NCBI GenBank assembly: GCA_023701265.1 | Contig: JAMPXI010000015.1 | Coordinates: forward strand, 1-33,045 | Direction of reading: 5' to 3' | Length of the DNA: 33,045 bases | From: Desulfuromonadales bacterium | GTDB lineage: Bacteria > Desulfobacterota > Desulfuromonadia > Desulfuromonadales > BM103 | The notes under the pieces: model-generated | What the model saw: only the letters and a program-made list of their open reading frames with translations | Database searches by the model: none | Told to the model about the DNA's origin: nothing | Program-made: the position numbers and the translations under genes | Shown here: positions 1 through 6,993 of the stretch, one piece after another | How the letters are laid out: every line of letters begins with the position of its first letter | Numbering within the stretch: position 1 is the stretch's first letter

Positions 1-1357
1 CATTGGTTGCGTATGCATCAATGGAGAGAACGTGATTCACACCAACAGCCAAAAAGGGAACCCAATCCAAATCTTCAATCGTTACAGGCTTTGTCTGGTT
101 TTGCGTAATTCCACCGAATGTATAGCTGGCGGAAATGGTAACGATCTGATTACCACTCACATTGGTCGTGGTCAGCATCCCATTGCTGGCGATACTGGCA
201 AAGGGGGAGTTCTCATCCCAGGTCGGCGTGACCGTATTAAAACTGCCGTCGCTCCAGAAGGCTGTGGCCGTATAGCCGGCGCTACTGCCTTCACTGACGG
301 TTGCAGGCCCGTCGATTGCCAGGCTGACCACGGTCGCGGGTGCCTTCGTGATGGTCACGGGATGAGTGTCCTCCCGCGTAACCCCTCCCGAGGTAAGGCT
401 GGCAGTGATGGTTATGTCCTGAGCGGCGTTGACCGGCGAGGTTGTCAAAATCCCGTCGGCGCCAATGCTGGCATACCCGGAATTTTCAGACCAGAGCGGG
501 GTTGCCAGGCTGGTTCGGCCCCCCTCCCAGGTGGCGGTGGCGGAATAGCCGGCGCTCCGGTTTTCCTCAACACTGGACGGACCACTGATCTCCAGGCCCG
601 TGATGACCCAGGTCCCGTTAAACCGCCCTTCGTATTCGCTGGAATACAGGAAACCATCGATCAATGCCAAGCCGGTGGCGCCCTGGTCCATGATCCCGAC
701 CCAATAATTAAAGCCATCCAGCTCCGGCGTCCGCCGCAGCAACCCGACGTAAGTCATGGTCACGTACACCGGGTTTTCCTGCAGCAGCTTGTATTCGGCT
801 GACTCTGAGAAGCCCGTCATCACCTGTCCGCGGGTGCGGGCTGCCGTATCCAGTTGGCCCGTCCAGTAAGCCAGGCCAGCGGCGTCCGGCTCGCGCCCCA
901 GAACATTCTGATAGACCAGCTCCACGAACTGGCCGTTGTTCAGGCTGCCATAAGTCTGCTGGAACTCCGGTGATGAGGCAAAGAAGTCGGAAATGTTGTC
1001 CAGCGTGAGGTTGCCGCTGGAGTGTTCCTTCACCCAGTACATCAAGCCACTGAAATCAGGGAGGCGGTTGAAATAGGCAAAGTACAACCGCACCACCGGG
1101 GCAACCTGCCCCCCGAACTCGGCACTCAGCAGAAACTGCTCGACCAGTTCGGCACGATCATGCGTCCCTGATTGAAGTTGCAGTGTCCAGTAATTCAAAC
1201 CTTCAATATCAGGCTCCCGATTCAGGAAGTCCCGATATGCCTGCCTGGCAAATTCGGTGTCATCATTCAGAACGGCGGCCGCCGGTGGGGGAAAGAAGGC
1301 AAACAAGCTGAATGCGCACAAAAGGCAGAGGGTGACTCTGACATTAAACAAAGACAT
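1..1357 (-). CDS. Secreted DUF4214 repeat / Ig-like domain protein (3' end outside window)
   Basis: The gene is open from an ATG at 1357 to the left edge (452 codons seen), so the C-terminus is missing. A signal peptide is clear: basic start, hydrophobic core, and AAA near residue 29. Four repeats of the DUF4214 type follow at about residues 33-80, 84-135, 137-190 and 194-245. Each has a Y/F-R-x-L/F-N/G-R-x-P-D-x-x-G-L-x-Y-W core and ends in an S-x-E-Y/F segment. Two BIG2/Ig-like repeats follow, at about 250-340 and 341-428, each with a G-x-L-T-T core. DUF4214 is found in S-layer-like, haemolysin-type and other surface proteins of many bacteria, but its function is not established. A GGAGAGG ribosome site sits 4 bases before the ATG. 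Inference: an exported, probably cell-surface or adhesive protein. The plus-strand open frame at 32-802 is only its shadow. Confidence 0.82.
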   Translation of the reverse strand, partial: MSLFNVRVTLCLLCAFSLFAFFPPPAAAVLNDDTEFARQAYRDFLNREPDIEGLNYWTLQLQSGTHDRAELVEQFLLSAEFGGQVAPVVRLYFAYFNRLPDFSGLMYWVKEHSSGNLTLDNISDFFASSPEFQQTYGSLNNGQFVELVYQNVLGREPDAAGLAYWTGQLDTAARTRGQVMTGFSESAEYKLLQENPVYVTMTYVGLLRRTPELDGFNYWVGIMDQGATGLALIDGFLYSSEYEGRFNGTWVITGLEISGPSSVEENRSAGYSATATWEGGRTSLATPLWSENSGYASIGADGILTTSPVNAAQDITITASLTSGGVTREDTHPVTITKAPATVVSLAIDGPATVSEGSSAGYTATAFWSDGSFNTVTPTWDENSPFASIASNGMLTTTNVSGNQIVTISASYTFGGITQNQTKPVTIEDLDWVPFLAVGVNHVLSIDAYATN

Positions 1358-1519
1358 AAAACCTCTCCCGCAAGCAGTCGGACCCTTGCTCACAAAACTT
1401 ATACAGGCCACCTCTGAAATTCCAAGGCGGCCGATGTATTGTCTGCATATGTTCCTCTGGCACTTCGACGATGCTACACCGAAAACGAATTCGACCACCG
1501 CTGCAATAAAGTTATTTTA

Positions 1520-2431
1520 TCAAAGCGTCCGTTGATTGCGCAAGGGGGGGGGGCCGGCCAGGAGCCGTTGCCCAACCCAGTGCCGGGCAAACTGCAGGGC
1601 GGTGCGGCCGCAGCGCTTGCTCTTGTCGTGCGACCACTTGATCGCCTCGCGCTCCAGATCCTCATGCCAGACCGGTTCCAGGCCATGCTCTGAGCAGAAA
1701 CGGGCAATATGACGGCGCACTACCTCCAGGTAGCGATCCTGTTTGAAGACGTGGAAGGAAACCCACAGACCGAAGCGGTCAGAGAGGGAAATCTTCTCCT
1801 CCACCGCCTCGCCGTGGTGAATCTCGCCATCGACCATTTTGGCGCCGAGGTTGTCGGTGTGGTATTCGGGGATGAGGTGGCGGCGGTTGGACGTGACATA
1901 AATCAGCACATTGTCCGGGGCGGCGTAGACCGAACCGTCGAGAACGCTCTTGAGGATCTTGTAACCAGGATCACCCGGTTCGAAGGAGAGGTCGTCGCAC
2001 AGCAGGATGAAACGGTACGGCAGGTTGACGATGCGGATGAAAATGTCCGGCAGGGACGGCAGATCCTGCTTGTCGATCTGAACGATACGCAGCCCCTGTT
2101 CCGCGTAGGTGTTCAGCAGCGCGCGTACCAGCGACGACTTGCCGGTGCCGCGCGAACCCCAGAGCAACACATTGTTGGCCGGATAGCCGGCGAGGAACTG
2201 GCGGGTGTTGTCTTCCAGTATCTGGCGCTGGCGTTCGATGCCGACCAGGTCATCGAGGCGGGTTTCCTCAATCCGCGGCACTGCCTCGAGATAGCCGGCG
2301 AACGAGTGCCGCCGCCAGTTGGTGGCCCAGGTCATGCTCCAGTCGACCGGCGGCGCAGCCGGGGGGAGCAGCTGTTCGACCGAAGCGAGCACACGCTCCA
2401 GACGGATTTCCAGTTCCGGGTTCAAATTCAT
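1520..2431 (-). CDS. DUF815-family AAA+ ATPase
   Basis: This 303-residue protein matches the DUF815 family of predicted AAA+ ATPases. The Walker A loop GSRGTGKSS lies at about residues 92-100, right after the family's N-T-R-Q-F-L-A-G-x-P-A-N-N-V-L-L-W segment. The Walker B region is around 140-150 (FILLCDDLSFE), followed by a sensor-like T-S-N-R-R-H-L stretch. The substrate and cellular role are not known, and no transmembrane segment is visible. The start is an ATG with a strong GGAGGT site 6 bases upstream. It is divergent from hslO, with a 91-bp gap. Odd: the C-terminal Pro run is encoded by a run of ten G/C bases at 1544-1553, only 24 bases before the stop. A slip there would change the last residues only. 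Confidence 0.85.
   Translation of the reverse strand: MNLNPELEIRLERVLASVEQLLPPAAPPVDWSMTWATNWRRHSFAGYLEAVPRIEETRLDDLVGIERQRQILEDNTRQFLAGYPANNVLLWGSRGTGKSSLVRALLNTYAEQGLRIVQIDKQDLPSLPDIFIRIVNLPYRFILLCDDLSFEPGDPGYKILKSVLDGSVYAAPDNVLIYVTSNRRHLIPEYHTDNLGAKMVDGEIHHGEAVEEKISLSDRFGLWVSFHVFKQDRYLEVVRRHIARFCSEHGLEPVWHEDLEREAIKWSHDKSKRCGRTALQFARHWVGQRLLAGPPPLRNQRTL
1544..1553. repeat. Homopolymer of 10 G inside the DUF815 gene
   Basis: Ten consecutive G on the plus strand encode the Pro run near the C-terminus of the minus-strand ATPase. Runs of this length can slip during replication or be miscounted in assembly. Confidence 0.9.
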
Positions 2432-2522
2432 GATGGCACCTCCTGCCCGCTACAATCCTTTACCGCCGCGCTGCTATCCGCTAATATCACCGGCATCCCC
2501 TTTAGCATGACAAGGAATGACC

Positions 2523-3401
2523 ATGGCCGATCACCTCGTACGCCTGATTACCAGTGACGGCATGCTGCGCGCCGTCGCCGCCGAGACCACCCTGCTGGTC
2601 GAGGAGTGCCGGCATCGCCAGCAGACCGACCCGACCGCCACGGTTGCCCTCGGCCGGGTGGCCACCGCCGCGGCCCTGATGGGAGGGCTGCTCAAGGGGG
2701 AGCAACGCCTGGCGTTGATCGTCGAGGGGAGCGGGCCGTTGCAGCGGCTGCAGGCTGAAACCGATGCCCGTGGCCGGGTGCGGGCGACACTCAAGGTGCC
2801 AGTCGCCGGCCTGCCGCCGCGCGAGGGGCGCTTCGATGTCGCCGGGGCAGTCGGTCACGCCGGTTTCCTGCACGTAGTCAAGGATCTTGGCCTGAAGGAA
2901 CCGTACCGCGGCATGGTCCAGCTGGCCACCAGCGAGATCGGTGAAGATCTGGCCTACTACCTGGCCACCTCCGAACAAATCCCCTCGACTGTCGCCCTGG
3001 GGGTGGAACTCGACCGCGACGCGAAAGTGACCGCGGCCGGTGGTTTCCTGCTGCAGCTCCTCCCCGGCGGCGATCCGGCCCTGGTCGACCAGCTTGAGGA
3101 ACGTCTGGCGCATCTGCCGCCAACCACGACCCTGCTCCGCCAAGGGGTAGCGCCCGCCGCCATCCTCGAGCGATTGCTCGAAGGCATCCCCACCACCAAT
3201 CTCGGGCAGATCCCGCTCGTTTTCGCCTGCACCTGCGGTCGGGAGCAGGTTGCCGGCGTGCTCAAGCTGCTCGGTGCGGCGGAACTTGACGAACTGCTTG
3301 CCGATCCCGGTGAAGCTACGGTCACCTGCGATTTCTGCAAGGAACCGTACCACTTCGACCGGCCGGCGTTGGAAGCCATCCGGAGTGGACTGTCCGTTTG
3401 A
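2523..3401 (+). CDS. hslO: 33 kDa chaperonin Hsp33 (redox-regulated holdase)
   Basis: Hsp33 is a cytosolic holdase switched on by oxidation. Under reducing conditions four cysteines hold zinc. Oxidation forms disulfides and exposes the client-binding surface. Here the four cysteines are present as C236-x-C238 and C269-x-x-C272, in the expected C-terminal position. The N-terminal part shows the family's A-L-G-R-x-x-x-A-x-x-L-M-G stretch followed by a K-G-E segment. The length of 292 residues is normal. Two in-frame ATGs compete. An AAGGA site at 2512-2516 touches the first (2517) but stands 6 bases from the second (2523), so 2523 is preferred. The gene is divergent from the DUF815 ATPase and convergent with rimO. 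Confidence 0.95.
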   Translation: MADHLVRLITSDGMLRAVAAETTLLVEECRHRQQTDPTATVALGRVATAAALMGGLLKGEQRLALIVEGSGPLQRLQAETDARGRVRATLKVPVAGLPPREGRFDVAGAVGHAGFLHVVKDLGLKEPYRGMVQLATSEIGEDLAYYLATSEQIPSTVALGVELDRDAKVTAAGGFLLQLLPGGDPALVDQLEERLAHLPPTTTLLRQGVAPAAILERLLEGIPTTNLGQIPLVFACTCGREQVAGVLKLLGAAELDELLADPGEATVTCDFCKEPYHFDRPALEAIRSGLSV

Positions 3402-3407
3402 CCATTT

Positions 3408-3444
3408 CCCCTCAACCTTGAGGGAGAGGGGCCGGGATGAGGGG
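3408..3444. repeat. Small GC-rich palindromic repeat between hslO and rimO
   Basis: A 7-bp perfect hairpin (CCCTCAA/TTGAGGG, 2-base loop) is followed by GAGGGG-CCGGGATGAGGG. This resembles the widespread intergenic repeat with a GAGAGGGCxGGGGTGAGGG core. It sits between the converging hslO and rimO stops and may help end transcription, but no T-tract follows on either strand. Confidence 0.45.
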
Positions 3445-3446
3445 GA

Positions 3447-4799
3447 TCAGCCTTGCTCTTCCGCACCAACAATCGAGCCCACCAGATCGTATTCTGAAGA
3501 ATCCGTGATTCTCAGCTGCACGATGTCGCCGACATTGGCCTGACCGGCATTGATGTAGACCAGCCCGTCGACATCCGGCGCCTGGCGCACGCTGCGTCCC
3601 TTCAACAGCAGTTCACTCTCCTCGCTGACCCCTTCCACCAGCACCGGTTCGATGCGTCCGACCAGGGCGCGGTTCTTGCGGAACGATACCCGCGACTGGG
3701 CTTTCATCAGGCGGCGGTAACGCGCCAGCTGCACCCGCTCCGGCACCTGGTCGGGGAGAGTCGCGGCGGGGGTGCCTTCCTCGCGCGAGTAGCGGAAGAC
3801 GCCGAGGCGCTCGAAGTGCCCCTCCTCGACGAAGGCCAGCAAACGCCGGAACTGGTCGTCGGTTTCGCCGGGAAAGCCGACGATCAGCGAGGTGCGCAGC
3901 GTCACATCGGGGAGATAGCGGCGGATTCTCTCGATCAGGGCACGGAGGCCGGCACCATCGACCCGGCGGTTCATCGCCAGCAGCATCCGGTCGTCGATAT
4001 GCTGGATCGGCACATCCAGGTAGCGGCAGATTTTCGGTTCGCGGGCCATCAACTCCAACAGTGCGTCACTGATTCCGTCCGGGTAGGCATAGAGCAGGCG
4101 CAGCCAATGCAAGCCGTCGATCTTCACCAGTTGTTCAAGCAGATCGATCAGGTTGGCGCCGTCGTCGCGATCGGCACCGAAGGCGGTGACGTCCTGGGCG
4201 ATCAGGTTGATCTCCTTGACCCCTCCGGACGTCAGTTTTTCGACCTCGGCGACCACCGAGGGGATGCTGCGCGAGCGCAGCGTGCCGCGGATGCTCGGGA
4301 TCACGCAATAGGAGCAGTGGTTGGCACACCCCTCGGCAATCTTCACATAAGCGGTATAGAACGGCGAGGAGAGCGCGCGCGGCGTGGTGTGGTCGTAAAG
4401 AAAATCGGGAAGGCCGATCGCACGGCGCGGGGCTTTCCCCGCCAGCCCCTGGTCGAGCAGTTCGACGATGCGCGGCGCGTCGGCGGTGCCGACGAACAGG
4501 TCGACTTCCGGCAGTTCATTGGCCAGTTCCTCCTGATACCGCTGGGAGAGGCAGCCACTCACCACCAGCAGCTTGCAGCGGCCGCTGCTTTTCTGCTCGG
4601 CGACGTCCAGAATGGTGTCGACCGATTCCTCCTTGGCCTCGCGGATGAAGGCGCAGGTGTTGACGATGATCACCTCGGCCTGCGATTCGTCGGTGACGAT
4701 CTGGTAGCGTTCCGGCGGCAGGTGGCCGAGCATCACTTCGGCATCGACCAGGTTTTTCGGGCAGCCGAGACTGACCAGGCTGACGGTATGTTTGCTCAC
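3447..4799 (-). CDS. rimO: Ribosomal protein S12 methylthiotransferase RimO
   Basis: RimO is a radical-SAM enzyme that adds a methylthio group to the beta carbon of a conserved aspartate in ribosomal protein S12. It has two [4Fe-4S] clusters. The first is held by C13, C49 and C83 in the N-terminal MTTase domain. The radical-SAM cluster is held by C158-x3-C162-x2-C165. The S-L-G-C-P-K-N start and the C-x-x-x-C-x-x-C followed by V-I-P-S-I-R-G are typical of RimO rather than MiaB. A TRAM domain occupies roughly the last 70 residues. The length of 450 residues is normal. The start codon is GTG with AAGGAG 5 bases upstream. The leader carries a 14-bp perfect palindrome at 4828-4841. Confidence 0.95.
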   Translation of the reverse strand: MSKHTVSLVSLGCPKNLVDAEVMLGHLPPERYQIVTDESQAEVIIVNTCAFIREAKEESVDTILDVAEQKSSGRCKLLVVSGCLSQRYQEELANELPEVDLFVGTADAPRIVELLDQGLAGKAPRRAIGLPDFLYDHTTPRALSSPFYTAYVKIAEGCANHCSYCVIPSIRGTLRSRSIPSVVAEVEKLTSGGVKEINLIAQDVTAFGADRDDGANLIDLLEQLVKIDGLHWLRLLYAYPDGISDALLELMAREPKICRYLDVPIQHIDDRMLLAMNRRVDGAGLRALIERIRRYLPDVTLRTSLIVGFPGETDDQFRRLLAFVEEGHFERLGVFRYSREEGTPAATLPDQVPERVQLARYRRLMKAQSRVSFRKNRALVGRIEPVLVEGVSEESELLLKGRSVRQAPDVDGLVYINAGQANVGDIVQLRITDSSEYDLVGSIVGAEEQG

Positions 4800-4827
4800 G
4801 GCACTCCTTCCGCCTCGTGGGGCGTCA

Positions 4828-4860
4828 GATGAAATTTCATCAAATATTCAGGGGGTTATA
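4828..4860 (-). promoter_or_regulatory. Candidate rimO promoter with a 14-bp palindrome
   Basis: Reading the minus strand, a TATAAC -10-like hexamer (4855-4860) is followed about 14 bases later by the perfect palindrome GATGAAATTTCATC (4828-4841), 29 bases upstream of the rimO GTG. The -35 candidate, TTGGTT, lies 17 bases before the -10 and overlaps the preceding terminator stem. The position just past a transcription start suits a repressor site. The regulator is unknown. Confidence 0.35.
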
Positions 4861-4899
4861 ACACAAAACCGCCCCGGAACCAAGGGCTTTCCGGAGCGG
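4861..4899 (-). terminator. Rho-independent terminator after the LolA-like gene
   Basis: On the minus strand an 11-bp stem (CCGCTCCGGAA with TTCCGGGGCGG, one mismatch) is followed by TTTTGTGTT. It lies about 45 bases past the stop of the LolA-like gene and would end the long chemotaxis transcript before rimO. Confidence 0.75.
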
Positions 4900-4942
4900 C
4901 GGATTTGACCGGGTAAGGCTTTGTCAGAAAGCGGGCCGCCGC

Positions 4943-5845
4943 TCAGAAACCCATCTCCTTGCCGGTCGGTTTTACAACCTCGACTCCGGCCGGGAGGATG
5001 AAGTTGAACTGGTTGGTCGAGAGCCCCCGGTTGAGGCGCAGATCGCTGAACTCGATGGTCGTGCTGTTGCCGTTCGGATCATAGACCGTGGTGGAGAGTA
5101 TCGGGAAGACCATCCCGCCACGTGGCTCCGGACCAAGCTTGATCGAACCGGGACGCGGCGCACGGGTCGGTGGCTCAATGGCCGGTACTTCGCTGTGGCG
5201 CGACGTGCGACTCGGTGGCTCGACCGCAGGGGTCTCGTCTTTGAAGCCGATATCGCGGCCCGCGGTTTCCGGGGCATTCACTGCGTCGCGATCGACCACA
5301 ATCACCATGCGGTTGAGCAGGGCCGATGAGCGCCGCGGCCGCAGATCGAGCACATAGTTCCCCTCGGCATCGTGGTTCGGTTCGGCGTAGCTGATCTGGA
5401 AGTCGCGGGAGAGGTTGCCCAGACCGGTCAGGAAGGTCATCGGGTTGCCTTCTCGTGCCTGTGATACCATCTCGACATCGGACTGGATCACCTGGTTGTT
5501 CTCCGGCAGATAGACCCACAGCGTTTTGCCGTTGGAGACCAGTTCCTGAGTGGTCGGTTCTTCATACTCCCAGTGGAACATTACTGTCGGCACCTGCCCG
5601 CGGCGGTAGTCGAAGCGTACACTGACCCGCCCGCTGGCCCGCTGCAGACGGTCGAGAGACGCTATCCGCGACTCCTGGAAAAACTCCGCCGTGTAGTCCT
5701 GGATGCGCTGAGCATCCGGGGCCGTTGCCTTGAACGGGGTTTCCAGGGCACTGATCACATCGCGCAGACCGGCTGCCCGGGCAGGCAACGCCATCAATGC
5801 CATCACTGGCAGAACCATCAGGATCGCAAAGAATCCAGGCCGCAT
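4943..5845 (-). CDS. LolA-like outer-membrane lipoprotein carrier protein with an inserted linker
   Basis: The family is recognised from an export signal (MRPGFFAILMVLP... to ARA-AG), the early R-I-Q-D-Y-T-A-E-F segment, the F-x-W-E-Y-E-E-P and L-W-V-Y-L-P-E-N-N-Q-V stretches, and the final F-S-D-L-R-L-N-x-G-L-S-x-x-x-F-x-F segment. LolA carries lipoproteins across the periplasm from LolCDE to LolB. At about 300 residues it is longer than classical LolA (about 200). The excess is a Pro/Arg-rich stretch near residues 205-250 with an imperfect 15-residue tandem repeat (PAVEPPSRTSR, then PAIEPPTRAPR). The ATG at 5845 is chosen over one 7 codons upstream because AGGAGG stands 5 bases before it. 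It is last in the chemotaxis gene line and may be a specialised paralogue rather than the housekeeping LolA. Confidence 0.75.
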   Translation of the reverse strand: MRPGFFAILMVLPVMALMALPARAAGLRDVISALETPFKATAPDAQRIQDYTAEFFQESRIASLDRLQRASGRVSVRFDYRRGQVPTVMFHWEYEEPTTQELVSNGKTLWVYLPENNQVIQSDVEMVSQAREGNPMTFLTGLGNLSRDFQISYAEPNHDAEGNYVLDLRPRRSSALLNRMVIVVDRDAVNAPETAGRDIGFKDETPAVEPPSRTSRHSEVPAIEPPTRAPRPGSIKLGPEPRGGMVFPILSTTVYDPNGNSTTIEFSDLRLNRGLSTNQFNFILPAGVEVVKPTGKEMGF

Positions 5846-5893
5846 GTCATCCTCCTCCCGCCCCAAAAGATCAGCGGCAGTGCCGTTTGCAGG

Positions 5894-6376
5894 TCACAGG
5901 GTCGTGACCCGATTATCTCTTGCACAGTAAACCAACAGTTGTCCGCTGGCAAGATCGAACGCCACCGTCCGGCCCCGGTTGCCGCCGACCTCTTCCCCCG
6001 CCAGCGGGATGCCAAGCTCCAGCAGGGTCTCCCGGGCGCTGCGCGCATTGCGCACCCCGATGCTGTGCATCAACGTCAGGTATTCGGTTTCGAACATGTT
6101 GGCTCCGCCGGCGATCTTGGCCTGCAGCCGTGCCGGATCGGCTCCGGTCTTGGTCAGTTCCTCCAACATCAGCCGGATTGCGGCGTCGACATATTTGGTG
6201 AGCTCGCCGAGTGGATCTCTGGCCCGGCGCTGCGGCAGCAGACTATGGACCAGGCCGCCAACGCGCAGACCGGGGTCGTACAGGGCGATGGCCAGGCAGG
6301 AACCGAGACCATAGGCCTTGAGCACTTCCGGGGCGCGGCCGATGCGCAGTTCGGCAATTCCGACCCGTTCGCTCAT
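5894..6376 (-). CDS. cheD: Chemoreceptor glutamine deamidase CheD
   Basis: CheD deamidates specific glutamines of chemoreceptors to glutamate and in many species is bound and stimulated by CheC. The catalytic Cys27 (GLGSCLAI) and His44 (GLVHSLLP) sit at the positions known from the family, and the conserved G-G-A-N-M-F segment follows. The length of 160 residues is normal. The ATG overlaps the cheC stop as ATGA, so the two are translationally coupled, which fits their physical partnership. A GGGGGA site precedes it. Confidence 0.95.
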   Translation of the reverse strand: MSERVGIAELRIGRAPEVLKAYGLGSCLAIALYDPGLRVGGLVHSLLPQRRARDPLGELTKYVDAAIRLMLEELTKTGADPARLQAKIAGGANMFETEYLTLMHSIGVRNARSARETLLELGIPLAGEEVGGNRGRTVAFDLASGQLLVYCARDNRVTTL

Positions 6377-6993
6377 GGCTCCCCCGCCACCACCCGCAGG
6401 AAGATTTCCAGCGTCTGCGGATCGGGCATCAGGAAAAAATGGCCCTTGATCTGGTTGCTGCAGCCGGCATCGCCGGAAAAATCAGTCTCGACCATCAGTG
6501 CCAGGTTGCCCGTCTGGCTGAGGTCGATCAGGACGTAGTCAACCACCGCGCCGGCCATGTCGTAGGAGAGCAATGGGACCGACGGGATCAGCGTCTTGTG
6601 CAGGAGATTGCCGATGGCGCTCAGGTAGGCCGAGGCCAGAATGTTGCCGACTTCCTTGAGCGCCGAGACGTTCAACTCGTTCATCACCAGGGTGCGTTCC
6701 TCGTGTTGCAGCAGGCAGCAGAGCAGGCGATGGGCGCTCTCCTGCGGGAAGAGCAGCATGATGCTCCCCCGGGCGTCGCCGAGGATCTGCAGGGTGACGC
6801 CGACCATCAACGTCTCGGCACCGCCGAGATGCTCGGGGACGGCGCTGATCTCGGTGACCGATACCCGCGGCACCCGCAGGCTGATACGCTGGCCGATCAT
6901 CTGCGAGAGGGCGGTGGCGGCATGGCCCATGCCGATGTTGCTGACTTCCTTGAGGGCGTCGAGCTGGATGTCATTCAGGTCACGAAAGGGCAT
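6373..6993 (-). CDS. cheC: CheY-phosphate phosphatase CheC
   Basis: This 206-residue protein has both catalytic D/S-x3-E-x2-N-x22-P signatures of the CheC/CheX/FliY group: D12-E16-N19-P42 and S110-E114-N117-P140. A protein with two intact sites is expected to dephosphorylate CheY-P, and CheC also binds CheD. The start at 6993 is chosen because AAGGAG lies 8 bases upstream and the residues before it are not family-like. It overlaps the end of cheA by 14 bases and its own stop overlaps the cheD start, so cheA, cheC and cheD form a tightly coupled block. Confidence 0.94.
   Translation of the reverse strand: MPFRDLNDIQLDALKEVSNIGMGHAATALSQMIGQRISLRVPRVSVTEISAVPEHLGGAETLMVGVTLQILGDARGSIMLLFPQESAHRLLCCLLQHEERTLVMNELNVSALKEVGNILASAYLSAIGNLLHKTLIPSVPLLSYDMAGAVVDYVLIDLSQTGNLALMVETDFSGDAGCSNQIKGHFFLMPDPQTLEIFLRVVAGEP

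Noticed and set aside
32-802. Open frame of 256 codons on the plus strand
   Set aside because: It is antisense to the DUF4214/Ig-like gene, whose minus-strand frame has a signal peptide and clear repeats; the plus translation shows no domain.
1455-1485. TGGCAC followed by GC, like a sigma-54 promoter
   Set aside because: The spacing between GG and GC is 12 instead of 10 bases and the TTGC box is missing.
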